Assembly (NCBI GenBank): GCA_008921705.1
Contig: VFFE01007646.1
Coordinates: 193,533 to 257,532, forward strand
DNA from: Burhinus oedicnemus
Lineage: Eukaryota; Chordata; Aves; Charadriiformes; Burhinidae
Reading direction: 5' to 3'
Length of the DNA stretch: 64,000 nucleotides
Position 1 is the stretch's first letter; each line of letters starts with the position of its first letter. Below the pieces are notes generated by a model. It saw only the letters and a list, made by a program, of their open reading frames with translations. It searched no databases and was not told the DNA's origin. Positions 37,355 through 49,600 of the stretch are shown one piece after another. A program made the translations under genes and the position numbers.

Positions 37355-37377
37355 AGGTGTGAACACATCCTGTTTAC
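37355..37377 (+). promoter_or_regulatory. T-box / ETS-forkhead motif cluster upstream of SH2D1A
   Basis: Within 23 bases, about 105-128 nt before the start codon, lie AGGTGTGAA (37355-37363, a full T-box half-site of the T-bet/Eomes type) and, on the minus strand, GTAAACAGGATGTG (37364-37377). The second is a forkhead core fused to an ETS-type GGAT core. T-box, ETS and FOXO factors control many T and NK genes, which fits the expression of SAP. Binding is inference; the motifs are what the sequence shows. Confidence 0.4.
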
Positions 37378-37396
37378 ATCCGCCACCGAGACGGAG

Positions 37397-37420
37397 ATGC
37401 TGAGGGGAGCACACGGCTGA
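37397..37420 (+). other. Possible uORF in the SH2D1A 5' leader
   Basis: An ATG at 37397 opens a 7-residue frame (MLRGAHG) that stops at 37420, 62 nt before the SAP start codon. It matters only if transcription starts upstream of 37397, which the sequence does not show. If so, it could lower translation of SAP. Confidence 0.3.
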
Positions 37421-37482
37421 GGAGCAGTCGGAGGCAGCGCCGTGCACAGGGAGAGCTGCCCACGGTGGGAGACGGCCCCAGC

Positions 37483-37619
37483 ATGGATGCGTTGCCCATC
37501 TACCACGGGGGCATCACCCGTGAGGCTGGGGAGCAGCTGCTGCTGGCGACGGGCACCGATGGCAGCTACCTGCTGCGGGACAGCGAGAGCATCCCAGGAG
37601 TCTACTGCCTCTGTGTGCT
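37483..37619 (+). CDS. SH2D1A: SH2D1A coding exon 1
   Basis: This exon encodes residues 1-45 and two bases of codon 46, the N-terminal half of the SH2 domain, with Arg32 in the YLLRDSES stretch and the downstream YCLCV strand. The coding part is 137 nt, the same as I recall for the human exon. It ends in front of a consensus donor (GTGAGTG, starting at 37620). Without the splice the frame would read one more codon into an immediate TGA, which supports the donor. The 5' UTR boundary cannot be set from sequence alone. Confidence 0.96.
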
Positions 37620-40600
37620 GTGAGTGCTGCCGGCACCGCGCAGCTGCCATCACCTCTTCGGGGTGCGGGGCAGCCGAGGATAGCGGGGCTGGGAACGGGG
37701 TGCCGGGAAGGGTGGCCCAGGTGGTAGTTGAAGGGCTGTGGGGTCCTTTGCAGAGCGCAGAGGAGCAGGTTGTGCCTTGCAGAGCCCACGCTTCCTACGT
37801 GCATAAAACAAAACGAGAAAGCGGGCCTGGAGCACATAGAAAGGACGAGCGAGGTGCTATGGAGAAGAGCCAGGCAACTTGACCCGGGATGGCGTGTGCT
37901 GCCTCTTTGTGCTGGATAATCGTCTTGCTTTCTGCCCGCTGTCTTCTGCTTCTCTAATGCCTCATGGGTGCGCTTAGCAACATCTCCAGTGTCCCCTGTC
38001 ATCAGGAAGGGTAGCGTGGATTGCTGCCATCTAGCCTTTGCTTCAAGACACTCTCAGTCAGGCTCTGTGTCCCATAAGCCATTGGACCTGGAGTAACCTA
38101 CCTGTAAAGTAACTGAAATACTGATGGGTAACAAACTAAGTGGTAATGTTTCATCAAACAGGGTGAAAAGGGAAAGATCTGATGGGATGGCCCATCAGAG
38201 AGAGGGTAGAGAGGTTTCCCTGAGAGAGCTGGGGGAGTTTGTAGTCATAGCACCTTGTTTTAATGAGGCAATTTGGTTACCCTACTTTTGGCAAAAGCAG
38301 AAGTCTTGGAAGTCCTGAGAGATAACGCTGTACAATGAAGTACCGTTGCATCAAAAGAACGAAGATGTGTCTACCAAGGCTAAACGGGCACTTGTGCCTT
38401 ACTTCAGTAGGAGAAGGAATACAAGAGAAAACTGTTTTAGGGCCAGCAAGAAATTAGCTAACAGAGGGCACCTAGGTACCTGGCAAAAAAACAGAAGAGG
38501 GACCAGAGTCCTAAGTCAGGTTTTCACCAAATGTCTTGAATACTTTTCCAGCAATATGTAATTAAGCCCTGGGTGAGCATTATTACTCTCCTGTTGTAGA
38601 CCAGTAAATGGAGGTATGCAAGAAGGTTATAGGCAATCCAGAAATACACAACCTTTTTTTTTCAGGGAAGGTCTTTGTGGCAGAAGATGTATTTTTTCTT
38701 CTCTCATGAAATCAAGTGGTGAACCAGATAGGTGCTACTGCTAACAAATACCTTAACGCCTAGCTGAAAAATGGGAAATAAGAAGCATCTTGTGTTAAAT
38801 GAAAATGGAATAGACATAGCAAGAGGTAAGGAGTGCTAAGATTCCTGTGATGGGAATAGGCAATAAAAGCAGAATCTCTTTTAAATAACCATCAGAGGAA
38901 ATGGTGATATATCTCCTTAAGACTCAGAAGTCATTCAGTGCAGGTGAAACAGTAAGGCATTAGAGAAAGGGTCAGGCAGAATGTTACAATGCTGAATAAA
39001 ATAGAGAATCCTAAAATTAGTCCACCATTAGTCTAAATCAGGGTGTAGCTATGTAACAAGGACTTTCATCTGCACACAATCAGTTGCGATTTTTTTCTGT
39101 ATTAGTGGTAATTTATGTCCTTCTGAAGGAATTTCATGAATGAAATAAAAATATATAAAATGAAAATAGGAAGAACAGAAAGGATTACTAACTACAAAGC
39201 TCTGCAATCTTTGGAGGAAAAGAAGAGACTTCAGTAAGATACAGAACCCTGCCTAATTGTTTCTGGAAATTATGGGCCACTCATGTCTTCACGTTACGTT
39301 GCATTCAAACATATATATGATAAGCAAAGGGGTAAAAGCAAAAAATACTACTGGTGAATGTTATGCAGGCTTCTTATAGATCCTCAATAAATTTTTTATA
39401 AGGGTAATTTTCAATAGCACCTTGGATAAATCCAGATAAAAAAATTAAATGAAAAATGTTATGATGAGTATGATCTGATATAGACAGAAAGGTAGCTGAA
39501 AAATGCTAGAGCTAAGCCTTGGTTCCAATACTTCTTAATATTTCAATTCAGAGCATTATGTAAGAAATAGCAGAGACAGTAAACAACATATTGCACAAAA
39601 ACTTTGGAGGCAGTTATCATAAAGATGCCAGGAAATGGTCTCACACTGAAGATAGCAATGGCAGTTTAAAGAAATGTGGGCCATAAACTAGAGAATTGGT
39701 TTGATAGGCAAAAGATTACCAAAGCAGAGCACTTTAGTGAAGAGATTGTAGGAGCAAGTAGGGAAGGCATGAGAAATGTAGATATGTATTCAACGGAGGA
39801 TGCTAAGCCTGGCTTTGGCAAAACAACCAATGGACCTAACCTCCCCAAATTCCAGTCTGAACGAACATCATCATGCACAGAGATGAAACAGGTGGCAAGC
39901 GCGTATGTGCGTGAGAGCTTTGGTAAAAACTAAGAGGGAAACATGCAGTTGCTGTATTCATTGTTTAATAAAAAGAAAAAAGACAGAGTAAGTACTTCTC
40001 TGCTTTTCTATACTTCCTTCTAAATAAATAATGGAAATTATTAGGAATGGCAAAGTTATTCAGAAATGTACATTTCAGTTCAGAATCCATGCTGATCACT
40101 CTAGGAATACCTAGATCTATCAAGATTAGGCAAAACGTATTTACTGGAAGTACTGAAGTGATCTTTGAAACATGCGAAAAAAGCTGGTCAGCCATTAGAC
40201 ATCTTGCAATAAGTATCAGAGCTAAACAAAAAATTTTACATCTTTCCAATGACAATTTCTAACAGAAGTGAAACTGTTTCACACTGCCAGTGACGTTTCT
40301 ATTCCTCTTAGAAAAGAAAAAGAGAAAAATGGTCCGGTTTTCCAAAATCAAAACACGTTCAGTCTGTCTTCTTTCTCCTCCTTCTTTCCCCTCTCCCTGC
40401 ACTTCCTGGAGAAGGCAGACAAAACAAACCTAAAACCCCCCAGCTTCCCAGATCCAAGCCTTCTTAGGTTTTGTTTGTTTGTTTTTTTTGTTTTGTTTGN
40501 NNNNNNNNNNNNNNNNNNNCCCCCGCCTTTCTCCCCCTGGACACCCCCAAAAAGCCCTAACATGTTTGGCCAGTCTTTGAGCCTCCTAAGGCACGTAAGA

Positions 40601-43600
40601 CGGGCAGCAGTGTTCACGGTCAGGCTCATTCGCCTTTTGCTTTTCCAATTAAAAAGTGGAGCCCTGACCTTTAAAAAGGAGAAGAGTCAAAGACTTCATG
40701 AATCCCTTGCGACTGACACCAGTTTTACAGGGCAAGCATAAAAGAGACAGGTCGTAGCATAAAACCTGACCTACAGAGACGGGGAACAGTGGCAGACAGG
40801 CCCCTGTTGTTGGAGCTTTTGGTTAGAAAACTCCGCTTTCTCTCTTCTTTGTTTCTCCTGGCATATCGCTTTACCTTCCTTCAGTGCTGCTTTCTGCTGT
40901 CCGAAGTCGTGGTGTGCACATGGCATGCCTGCAAGCCTTCAAAGAGACAATGTTTTTTTGGTGTGGCTGTGGCAAAGCACAAAGAACCCACTTTCATAAA
41001 TATTTTAAGACCACAATTAAACTATGCATGGAAGAGTAAAAAGGTTTTGATTTGCGACAGTGTCCCCCGGGGCTCGTGCAAACAAAGGTGCTGCCTGCAG
41101 ATTTTGGCAGTTTTTTAATACCAGATGCTCCCAAGACCTTCATTGTATGAACACCATTATTAAACTGATAATATATATATACTTTAAGGATGTTGTTCAT
41201 CGTGTTTTGGACATGTCAACAGAGGAGCACAGTCCTTCCTGGAAATTTTTTAGGGTTGCATTGAAAAGCAAGAAGATTTTTGCTGTTCCTGAAAACTGGG
41301 CTAGAAGAAATGCATACGTTTTAAAAAATGTACACGTTTTACCTGTCACATGTTAGACACTACACGCAATACACCAAAGTTTTAGTATCAAAAGCTGATT
41401 GTTCCAGGGAGCTTTCTTTACTGGTCTGGTTTCCTCTTTGCTCAATACCCCCATTTGACATCTTTAGCACCCTCAGAAATCCTCTGTGTGCACTGCTTCT
41501 AATGAGGTCAATGGGGGACACAGGACACAATAATGGCGGCTAGTTTGAGAAGCAGCCTCTTAAAGTGTGCCTGAAAAATGCATAAATAAAATGCCTGAGA
41601 GTGCCAAAAGCACCGCTTTCTGTTACAGATATATGAGCACGCATGCAGAAACAAGCAGCTCATGCCTGAATTGGCAAAGATAAAGCATCTGTAGTTTAGG
41701 CCTTAAAATTCATATACTTGAAAATACTTGGAATGTTGTTAGTAGTTGTTTCAGACCTTTAAGTAAGCTAAACATGACATACTTGTCAAACTGTATGTTC
41801 AGATTATTTGTTTGAAACCAGCCATTCATGTACTGTGCTACATTCAATTTGTGGAGAATAATCAAAAGCTGGAATAGAAACCTGTTTAAAGCTCTTGAAA
41901 CAACAGTAATGGCAACAGGGATAGGCTGCAGTTCTATCAGATTTTACGCGTGCTATTTTTTTCTGTCACCATAACCACAGTGCACAAGTTCAGGCAACGT
42001 GCCGAAACTTTCTGATGCAGCAGATGTATCAGCTGTACGGCGTGAAGGTGTAATACAGGATCACGAGCCAGCTTCAGCTTAGCATTTCTTTTGTTTCCCA
42101 TGTAATATTTTTGATCGAAATGGCAGAATAATTGCATTTATTATAACACCGCACATAATAATCATCATCATTTAAAATGTAATTTGGAACAAAAGCTTCT
42201 CTCTGAGGAGGAGCCCCTCAACTCAAGGTTGCCGTTGTAAATATCACGCACTATTTTCAGCTTCGAAAAAAAGTCTTCTACAGCACAACGGTAAATTCTA
42301 CTGAAGTCAGTATTTCAGCTCCCTGCTAATCAGAGCGAGCTTCGTCTTTGCTGAGAATAAATTGGCTAATGGCCTTCAGATATTCCAATGGCTTTTCTTG
42401 GAAAGATTTTAGAAAGGTAGACAGCCTGAACGGTGGGTAACGGCTACGCTAATGAATCTGTAAATGACAGCACGGGTACAATCATTCGATAACAGAACAT
42501 AGATTAGGTTTTGTAGGCTTGATTTTTGAGGATTTAGTTGAAGCAGTGATTTCAGGTTCAGGGATTTTATGGTCAGACCATGCCTAACTTGCTCTGAGAG
42601 AAACAGGAAATCTGAAAATGAGCTACACTGAATTACTCCCAAACAAACCCAGAAACATTTCACAGAAATATGAAACATTAACATTTACAGGGCTATGGAC
42701 AGTGCTTTATCTATTGCAGTTCTTGTGAGTTTTGCTTAAAGTGATGAAAGAAATTTCACCAGATATAACCTTATTTCATGAGTTTTTGCCTTTATGAGGT
42801 ACTATTCTGGAGGACATCATAGTCATTCATGAAGCTTAGTTACTGGCTCACCATAAAGTAATTTCCTTCTACTTAGCATTTCAGATTTGGATAAATTCTC
42901 ATTTTTATGTCCAAATTTGAAGAAATTCTTCTTTGAGTCACTACTTGTGGCTGGCATCACCTTCTACCAGACCAATATAAACCTTGCTCAGAAAGGCTGC
43001 ACACTTGCTCTTTAGGTAAATTAGCATCATTTCTACTGATGGTTAGGAGTGTTGAGGTGGTGAAGATGCAGACAAGCTCCCACAGAAATCTGTGCATAAA
43101 TTCAGAGGCATTTCACAAGATTTGACTTGCTCTTTCAAGCTTCTATGAATTTCAGAAGAGAAAATCAACATAATGCATTTGCTTTATAACGCTACAGCAT
43201 TACGGCAAGCTAATAGCAGTTAGTGATTCAGTATCATGAGTAAATTTTTGCCCCAAGAAGTGTTGGTAGGGGAACCTGTGACAGAAGTGTAAACTCAGGT
43301 GGGTGTGTATAGAGTGCTGCTGTGAGTTAAGCTACGGTAACTCTGTTGGGCTTTTCAGATGTTTACAAAACACTGATTTAAACTATTTTATTCGCTCTTG
43401 CTGACATAGAGCTTGTATCTTGCGCATCATCTCAATGTGAATGCTATTTGTTCAGCCTGGGTTAGCTGATGGGCGGTAATTGCCAAGTTCCTGTATCTTG
43501 ATTGTATGTCTGAGACCTAAATAAAGCAGGAACCAGGCTGCTTGTCAACCAGAAAATGCAAATTCCAGGACAGAGTGAGGAGCTGTAAGCTTAAATAGGA

Positions 43601-46600
43601 TTTTCTCCTACGTGAACTAACAGGACTTTTTGGCCTTTTCATGATTAATAAACGAAGCAGAAATATAACAATTAAAAAGGAAAAAGAAAGAAAAAGAAAG
43701 ACATTTAAGCGGATGGCTGAACTGACCGTTTCACCATTTTGGCAGCTATCACTTCTGTCGCATGGGGGAGGCCATGCAGCTCAGGGGTACTCTGGGCAGG
43801 GGAGACCTTGATAAGCACACATGTGGGACATGCAGGCACTGCTGTGGATTCTCCTGACCTCACGAGTTTTGACTCTGTGGTAGCCATCTTCCACCTCTGT
43901 AACCACTGTGGTGACCACGCCATGGCCCATGTTCCTGGTCCAGGGTTGCCCACTGGGATGCTGCCTGAGGTTGGTGCCTCCGATCAGGCATTCAGGAGCT
44001 GATCCGCAACCTGCATCAAACACCTCTGGATAAGGCAGAAGTGCCTGCAACCTGACCTCTCACACTCATTATCTTATCTGCTGAGTGCCATTGACCCCCA
44101 CACTCCAAAAGTGCTGAGTTCCCCGTGAGCTCTCCTGTAGTACTCATCTCCATAGCATTAGTAGTACTCATCTCCATATTATTAAGTGGTTTCTAAACAT
44201 TATCTCAGTTTGTGAGATGAAGAGTTGGTTAATTCCATTTCACAAGAGAGAAACTGTGACACAGGAGGCTCAGGTCTGCAGTACCCTTTAGCTTTGGGTT
44301 CGCAATGTGAGGGGCATGGGAATGCATTTTTGAGACTACCCAGCATTAGTCTGCACAGCCTGCTGACTTTGCTTGCATTGCTGAGGGCTGTTTTCTTTTT
44401 CATACATCTTCTGCTTCCAAGCCACCCATCTTCTATTCCTGTCTTTTTCACCCCTCCGGCATTTTGTGCTGCTCCCAGTTAAGCCTCCTCATGCTTCACC
44501 TCCGTATATCCCTTTCCTTATTCGTTTAGTCTTACTCTTTCCCAGGGGTTCAGTTTTCATTGCTGTTTCCTTGCCCAGCTTACATAGACATGGGTTCCCT
44601 TTTCTTTCCTTCCACATCCACCCCACTCAGTCCCAATCTTCCTTTCCAAGACGCCCTATCAAAATTACCTTCTGGTTGTTTTTTTTTTTTTTCCTTGCTA
44701 AAATAGGCCAGGCAACATACATCCATCCCTCGTGGCTTGAGATTGTGGACACTGGTTAGCTGAGTGCCCGTGGTACAGCCAGCCCAGCACGGTGCAGCTA
44801 CAACTGCTAACAACATTTAGAGAGCCCTCTCTTGCAGCCTAGGTGGCCACCACTGCTTTCCCTTGGAGACTGCAAGAGATGATATACCTTCCTTCAAACA
44901 AATCTTATGCCTTGCAGTAAAAACCAGGCAAACCCCCCAACAATTGGAAGATTATTTTTTTAACATGGGAAAAGCATTGTTTTGCATAACATGTCCCCTT
45001 TTCTGGCACTTCTGCATTCTCCATCTCTAAATAAGGTTGAGGCAAACGCCTAAGAAGCAAACTTTCAGTCTGAAAGGCTGAAATGTGCCAAAGTTACAAG
45101 AAACTGGGTATGGGAAATATATAATGCTCAGGACTACTGTTTTTAGGCCACATCACTGCCTGGTTCTTAAGCAATATTGTAAAGTGAAATTCCAAGGTAA
45201 GGTCAGGATGCAAAGATATCAGGTGAGAAGAGCTGATTGATACAGTGCAAAGACATCGAAGAGAAAGCTATGTAAAGAGGAAGAAATTTATGTCATTATT
45301 GCTGACACGGCTTTCCCCTGTCTCTCTGTCTTTCTCCCTTTTTATTTGTTCCATTTTGGACCCAGAAATGAATACAAATTAGTTTAATATAATTTCCCAA
45401 CTGAGATACGAAACATTTGGAAATGATTTTAAAATATACCGTGCAGCAGAAATGTCATGGTTAATTTTAATCTGCAGCATGTGGCTAATATCCTCTGGCT
45501 ATTTCAATGGTGCAGAAGATTGTAATTATTCACCTGTTAAAGTAAAGGCAGCTTTAACAAGTCTGATCACAGTTGAAAAGGAGGAGTGGAGAGGACAGGT
45601 AGACAGACGCTGTCTCAGTATGTCATCTGTGAATAATGCCTTTGTAGCTCTTTGGGAGGAATTTTCTAGCTATAAAGAAAAAGGCCTATAATATAAAGTG
45701 GACTGTTTCCTATAATAGCAACTTTTTCTAGATTTTTCCTTTGACAAAGTTTTCCCAGTGATGGTTTTGCAACAAAGACAGTGCTAGTGCAGTTCCCAGC
45801 TGGTATAACTCATCCTTTGTTACGGAGATGAAAAAATGAGATGACATAAAAATATCATCAGTGGTGACCAAACCACTCTTTTGTAAGTGCTATCCAATAT
45901 TGTCCTTACAGCAATAACTGTTTTCTGCTTCCCCTCATCAGCATTTTGGCATTTTTTGCCTTTGATCAAAAATATATAGGGCCTCATTCATTAAACTGTT
46001 AATTCACAATGGCTCCCACCCCTTGAGCTTCACTGGCATGAAAGACAAGCTTTGCAATGGTGAGTGAGGCTTGTGGCTGTCCTTGGGCCACATGAAGGGG
46101 TGGGGGAACCTTTGTTGGGTCTTTGCCTGGGTGTCAAGAGCTGGTCCTCCTCTAAGCTATGCTGGTCTGCCAGTGTCACTGTAAGAGGGCTCTCTGAAAT
46201 CCTTCTCTCAGTGACATGTGTCCACCTCCCATTGATTTTGTCCAGCAGAGAGAGGCGTTCAGGTCACTGAGAGGTGGACTTGGCCTGCATCTCACCAGGT
46301 AATGGCTTCAAAGCATAAGCTGTGTGAGAGGCTCCAAGTGGCTAACACCATGCCCAGGCCACATGGTGTTTGGGTTTTGGCTTTAGCTATGTGGCCACAC
46401 CATATATAAGAGCATTATGTCACACTAGGAGCTTTTTTCTGCCACGAATTGAGTAAAATGTAGAAAACTGAGCTGTCCTCTCATGGTGGCTGGGGAATTT
46501 CTCATCTTCTGAGACCTAAGCTCCAGTAAATGCACTTTTCTACCTACTTTTTCCCGGTGTTACGTTTTGCTCTTTGGAAGGTAATGTTCTATACATTCTC

Positions 46601-49600
46601 AGTTTTAATTTTTGTATTTAATTTTTATTTTAAGAAAAACACCTTGATCTTCTGTCAATCCACAGTGATCTTGGTTAATGTTGGGTAGTTTAAATCATAA
46701 AAAAGTTTCTCATGGGAGGCTGTGCCCATGTAGCAGTAAAGAGAACTTGGCTCATCAAAATCATGTCACTCGCACATGGAAGGTAAAAAGCACTTTGAAG
46801 TGGTAATGAAGTAAGTTCCTGCTGCTTAACAGAAAATTTTGATAAGATCATATTCGTTAGAAGAGTACTTATCAGAAGAGCTGTAATTCATTTTGCAGAA
46901 ACAAAGATCCCAATGGAAAGTAGATGGGAAGATCTAGCTGTTCACCTTCTTAACAAAATACCTCCTCTTCGCTTTAGTGCATTTCCTTTGAAGAAGGTGG
47001 TCCTGGGCCATCTCCCATCTACAGAGTGGCTGTGTTTACTGGTGGCTTCAGAGCCAACAATAGATGATAATGTTGTGGTTTTCCACTTAAGCACTGTGAA
47101 CCCCTTCAGGCCTTTCAGTCTTTCCTCCTCTGGGAAAAAAATACACATTTGCCAGGTAAGCAGAGAGCTCTCACTTGGCCCTCACAAGGCTGTGATAGCA
47201 ATGTCATACTCCTCCCACTCTCCATGCGGTGCTCAATGCACCCATGTTCCCAAAGTCTTGTTCCTTTTCCTGTATCATCTTGTGGGTTTTTAATCTGAGC
47301 TATCGTTTGTGCTTTTTCTGGGCTTGGTTGAAATATTTTACAGCGGAATTTTTTGAAAAATGCAGGATAGGTGTCTATCTTATACCTCACCCTACTTTGG
47401 CCCTGAATATTACTTTATCTGACCTCTATTTTTCAATTTGTCCAGCTTAGTAAACCCTTCTGGCAGAGTGCTGAAAGCCAACAGACATTTCAGAGTCAGG
47501 GCAGCACCCCAGCCCCTCAACCACTTCAAGTCATGCTATCTCTTGGGTAGAGAAAATGATGAAAGAAACAACAGATGGTAGCTTTCCAGGCAACTGAACC
47601 ATTTGTGGAAAAATCAGATTTTTAAAGAGACTGAAGCAGTCAGAATGCTTTGGGACAATCAAGAACAAGCATGGGTAATATGCACAGTGTATTATTAAAA
47701 ACAGGAGGCAAGACAGTGAGTTTTAGGTTTTTACTTACTGATTCTGTTGGTTTTGAGGCTTGAAAAAAAGTCACTGTGGACATGCTCAAATACCCACTTC
47801 AAAGAGAGGGGACAAAAGGCCAGGACCTCTCTGGTGTTTCCCAGTGCACTATCGTCTGTAAAATCCTAGTTTCAGCAGCCATATATTGACTGGCGTGCTA
47901 CACACATAGATGCAGGAAAGCCCCTCATGATTTCTAAAAAGAAAGACTAATGTGCACAACAAGTTACTCATGAAAAGCTGACAATACAGGCACAGCTCTC
48001 AGAGGTTTTAAGAAAACATGTGATGGCACAAGATTGTCTAAGGGCCCTAATGGAAGACGTTGGGTTCCCTGAACATGAACATACCTAGTGGCTTAGAGGG
48101 ATGGGCTTTTAAGCAACTGGGCTTGAACTGTGGCCTCAAACACCAGTGATTGTGGTGCCATAGCATGGACAGGAGAACAGTGTTGTCCTTCCATGTCCTT
48201 CCTTCCTCCCGCAGCCACAGCAGGTTGCTCATACCTTTTCCCAAGGGCCTTTTCTGGGCCTGTCCAATTCCCTGACGGACTGCAGCGGTTGAGCTTGCTG
48301 GGGGAAGGAGTGGGGTAGCAGAGGCTGTTTTCTTCCTTAGATTTCCATGGTCGGCCGTTTTTCGTGTCCATCTGGTGCCGGGTGGAAAGTCTTCTCTCTG
48401 GGGAAAACTCTCCCTTGGTTAACACGAAGAGGTGGATGAAGTTGTGGTGGGATCATTGGCCTGCGTCAGGCATACTCCCACACATGAGGAGGAGGGCAGT
48501 GTCTCAGCTGCTGCACAGGGAGTTTGTCCCTGCAGCAGCCCCGATGGGAGGGAACGACTTTGTGTCTTCCGCCTCAATATTTAATCACAGGGGGAGTCGA
48601 GTGGTGGTGGGAGAGCTCACAAATCACGACTGGCATTTTTGCTCCCACTTCATGGGGTTGTAGCAGTGTGACAACTGTTAACAACTTCCTGCTCGGGTAA
48701 ATTATATCAGACACCGCTTTGCAAAGGTTGCTGTAATGACTTTTTAACAAGAATTTATCCAGGAGCCATGACACAGAGCGTAAGTAATTGCAATCATACG
48801 GTACCTGTGTCATTGATGGTTTCTGCTATTTTCTAGTCACTACTACAACACCATGTATAATTGGAAAGAAATAGAGTATTTTTCTGCTTTCTTAAGAGTA
48901 AGAATTGATGCTGAAATAGGGAATGGTCCCTAAAATCCTGCTGTGTATTCATGTAAATCTATGTCATATGAAATATAATCTCTCTTATCTAATACCATCT
49001 AAACTAATGTTGGACCCATGGAACTGTACCAATTGTCTCTGCTTCTGAGTTAAATTTTTGGATATCAGTATACTAATCTACTATCTAAATCATTCATTGT
49101 GGTGGGTTTGTCAGAGAAGCAAAACTGACCCTGGATAGGAGTATATGTCTTGTCTTATTAGTGTATGACTCCTTATTCTTGAAAGACTAAAACTAGATTT
49201 AAAAACAGGAAGATTCCACAATCTTATAAGTCTCCTGTATCAGTATTTGAGAATTAGGAATGTACGGGTAAGGCAAAGAGTAATTTATCTCGCTTTTGTG
49301 GGTCTAGCTTTCCAAATAAATTACACTCATGCTCTTGCTTCTGGAAACATCTGCATTTAAATCAATCACAATACAGTAATGCTATCTGCCAATAATACAC
49401 CTCTTTTTCCAGAGAAAGTATGTCTGGTGTGTGTCAGTAAAAGGAGGTCACTGAAAAAAAAATAAAAAAAAAGTTGAGGCAGGAATGAAAGCAACATAAC
49501 CTAGAATAACTGAATATTGCTAAACTAGATCTGAGTCAGATGAATCGCTCTCATCCAAAAGAACCCAGTAGGTCGAACACTGCTTCTGACCCACATCTCA

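Larger units (their letters stand above)
36421..37482 (+). promoter_or_regulatory. SH2D1A promoter and 5' leader region
   Basis: About 1 kb upstream of the SAP start codon. It is moderately GC-rich. A TATAAAAG box lies at 36469-36476, probably too far upstream to serve the main promoter unless the 5' UTR is long or spliced. I can see no CpG island of housekeeping type. The transcription start cannot be placed from sequence alone. Confidence 0.45.
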
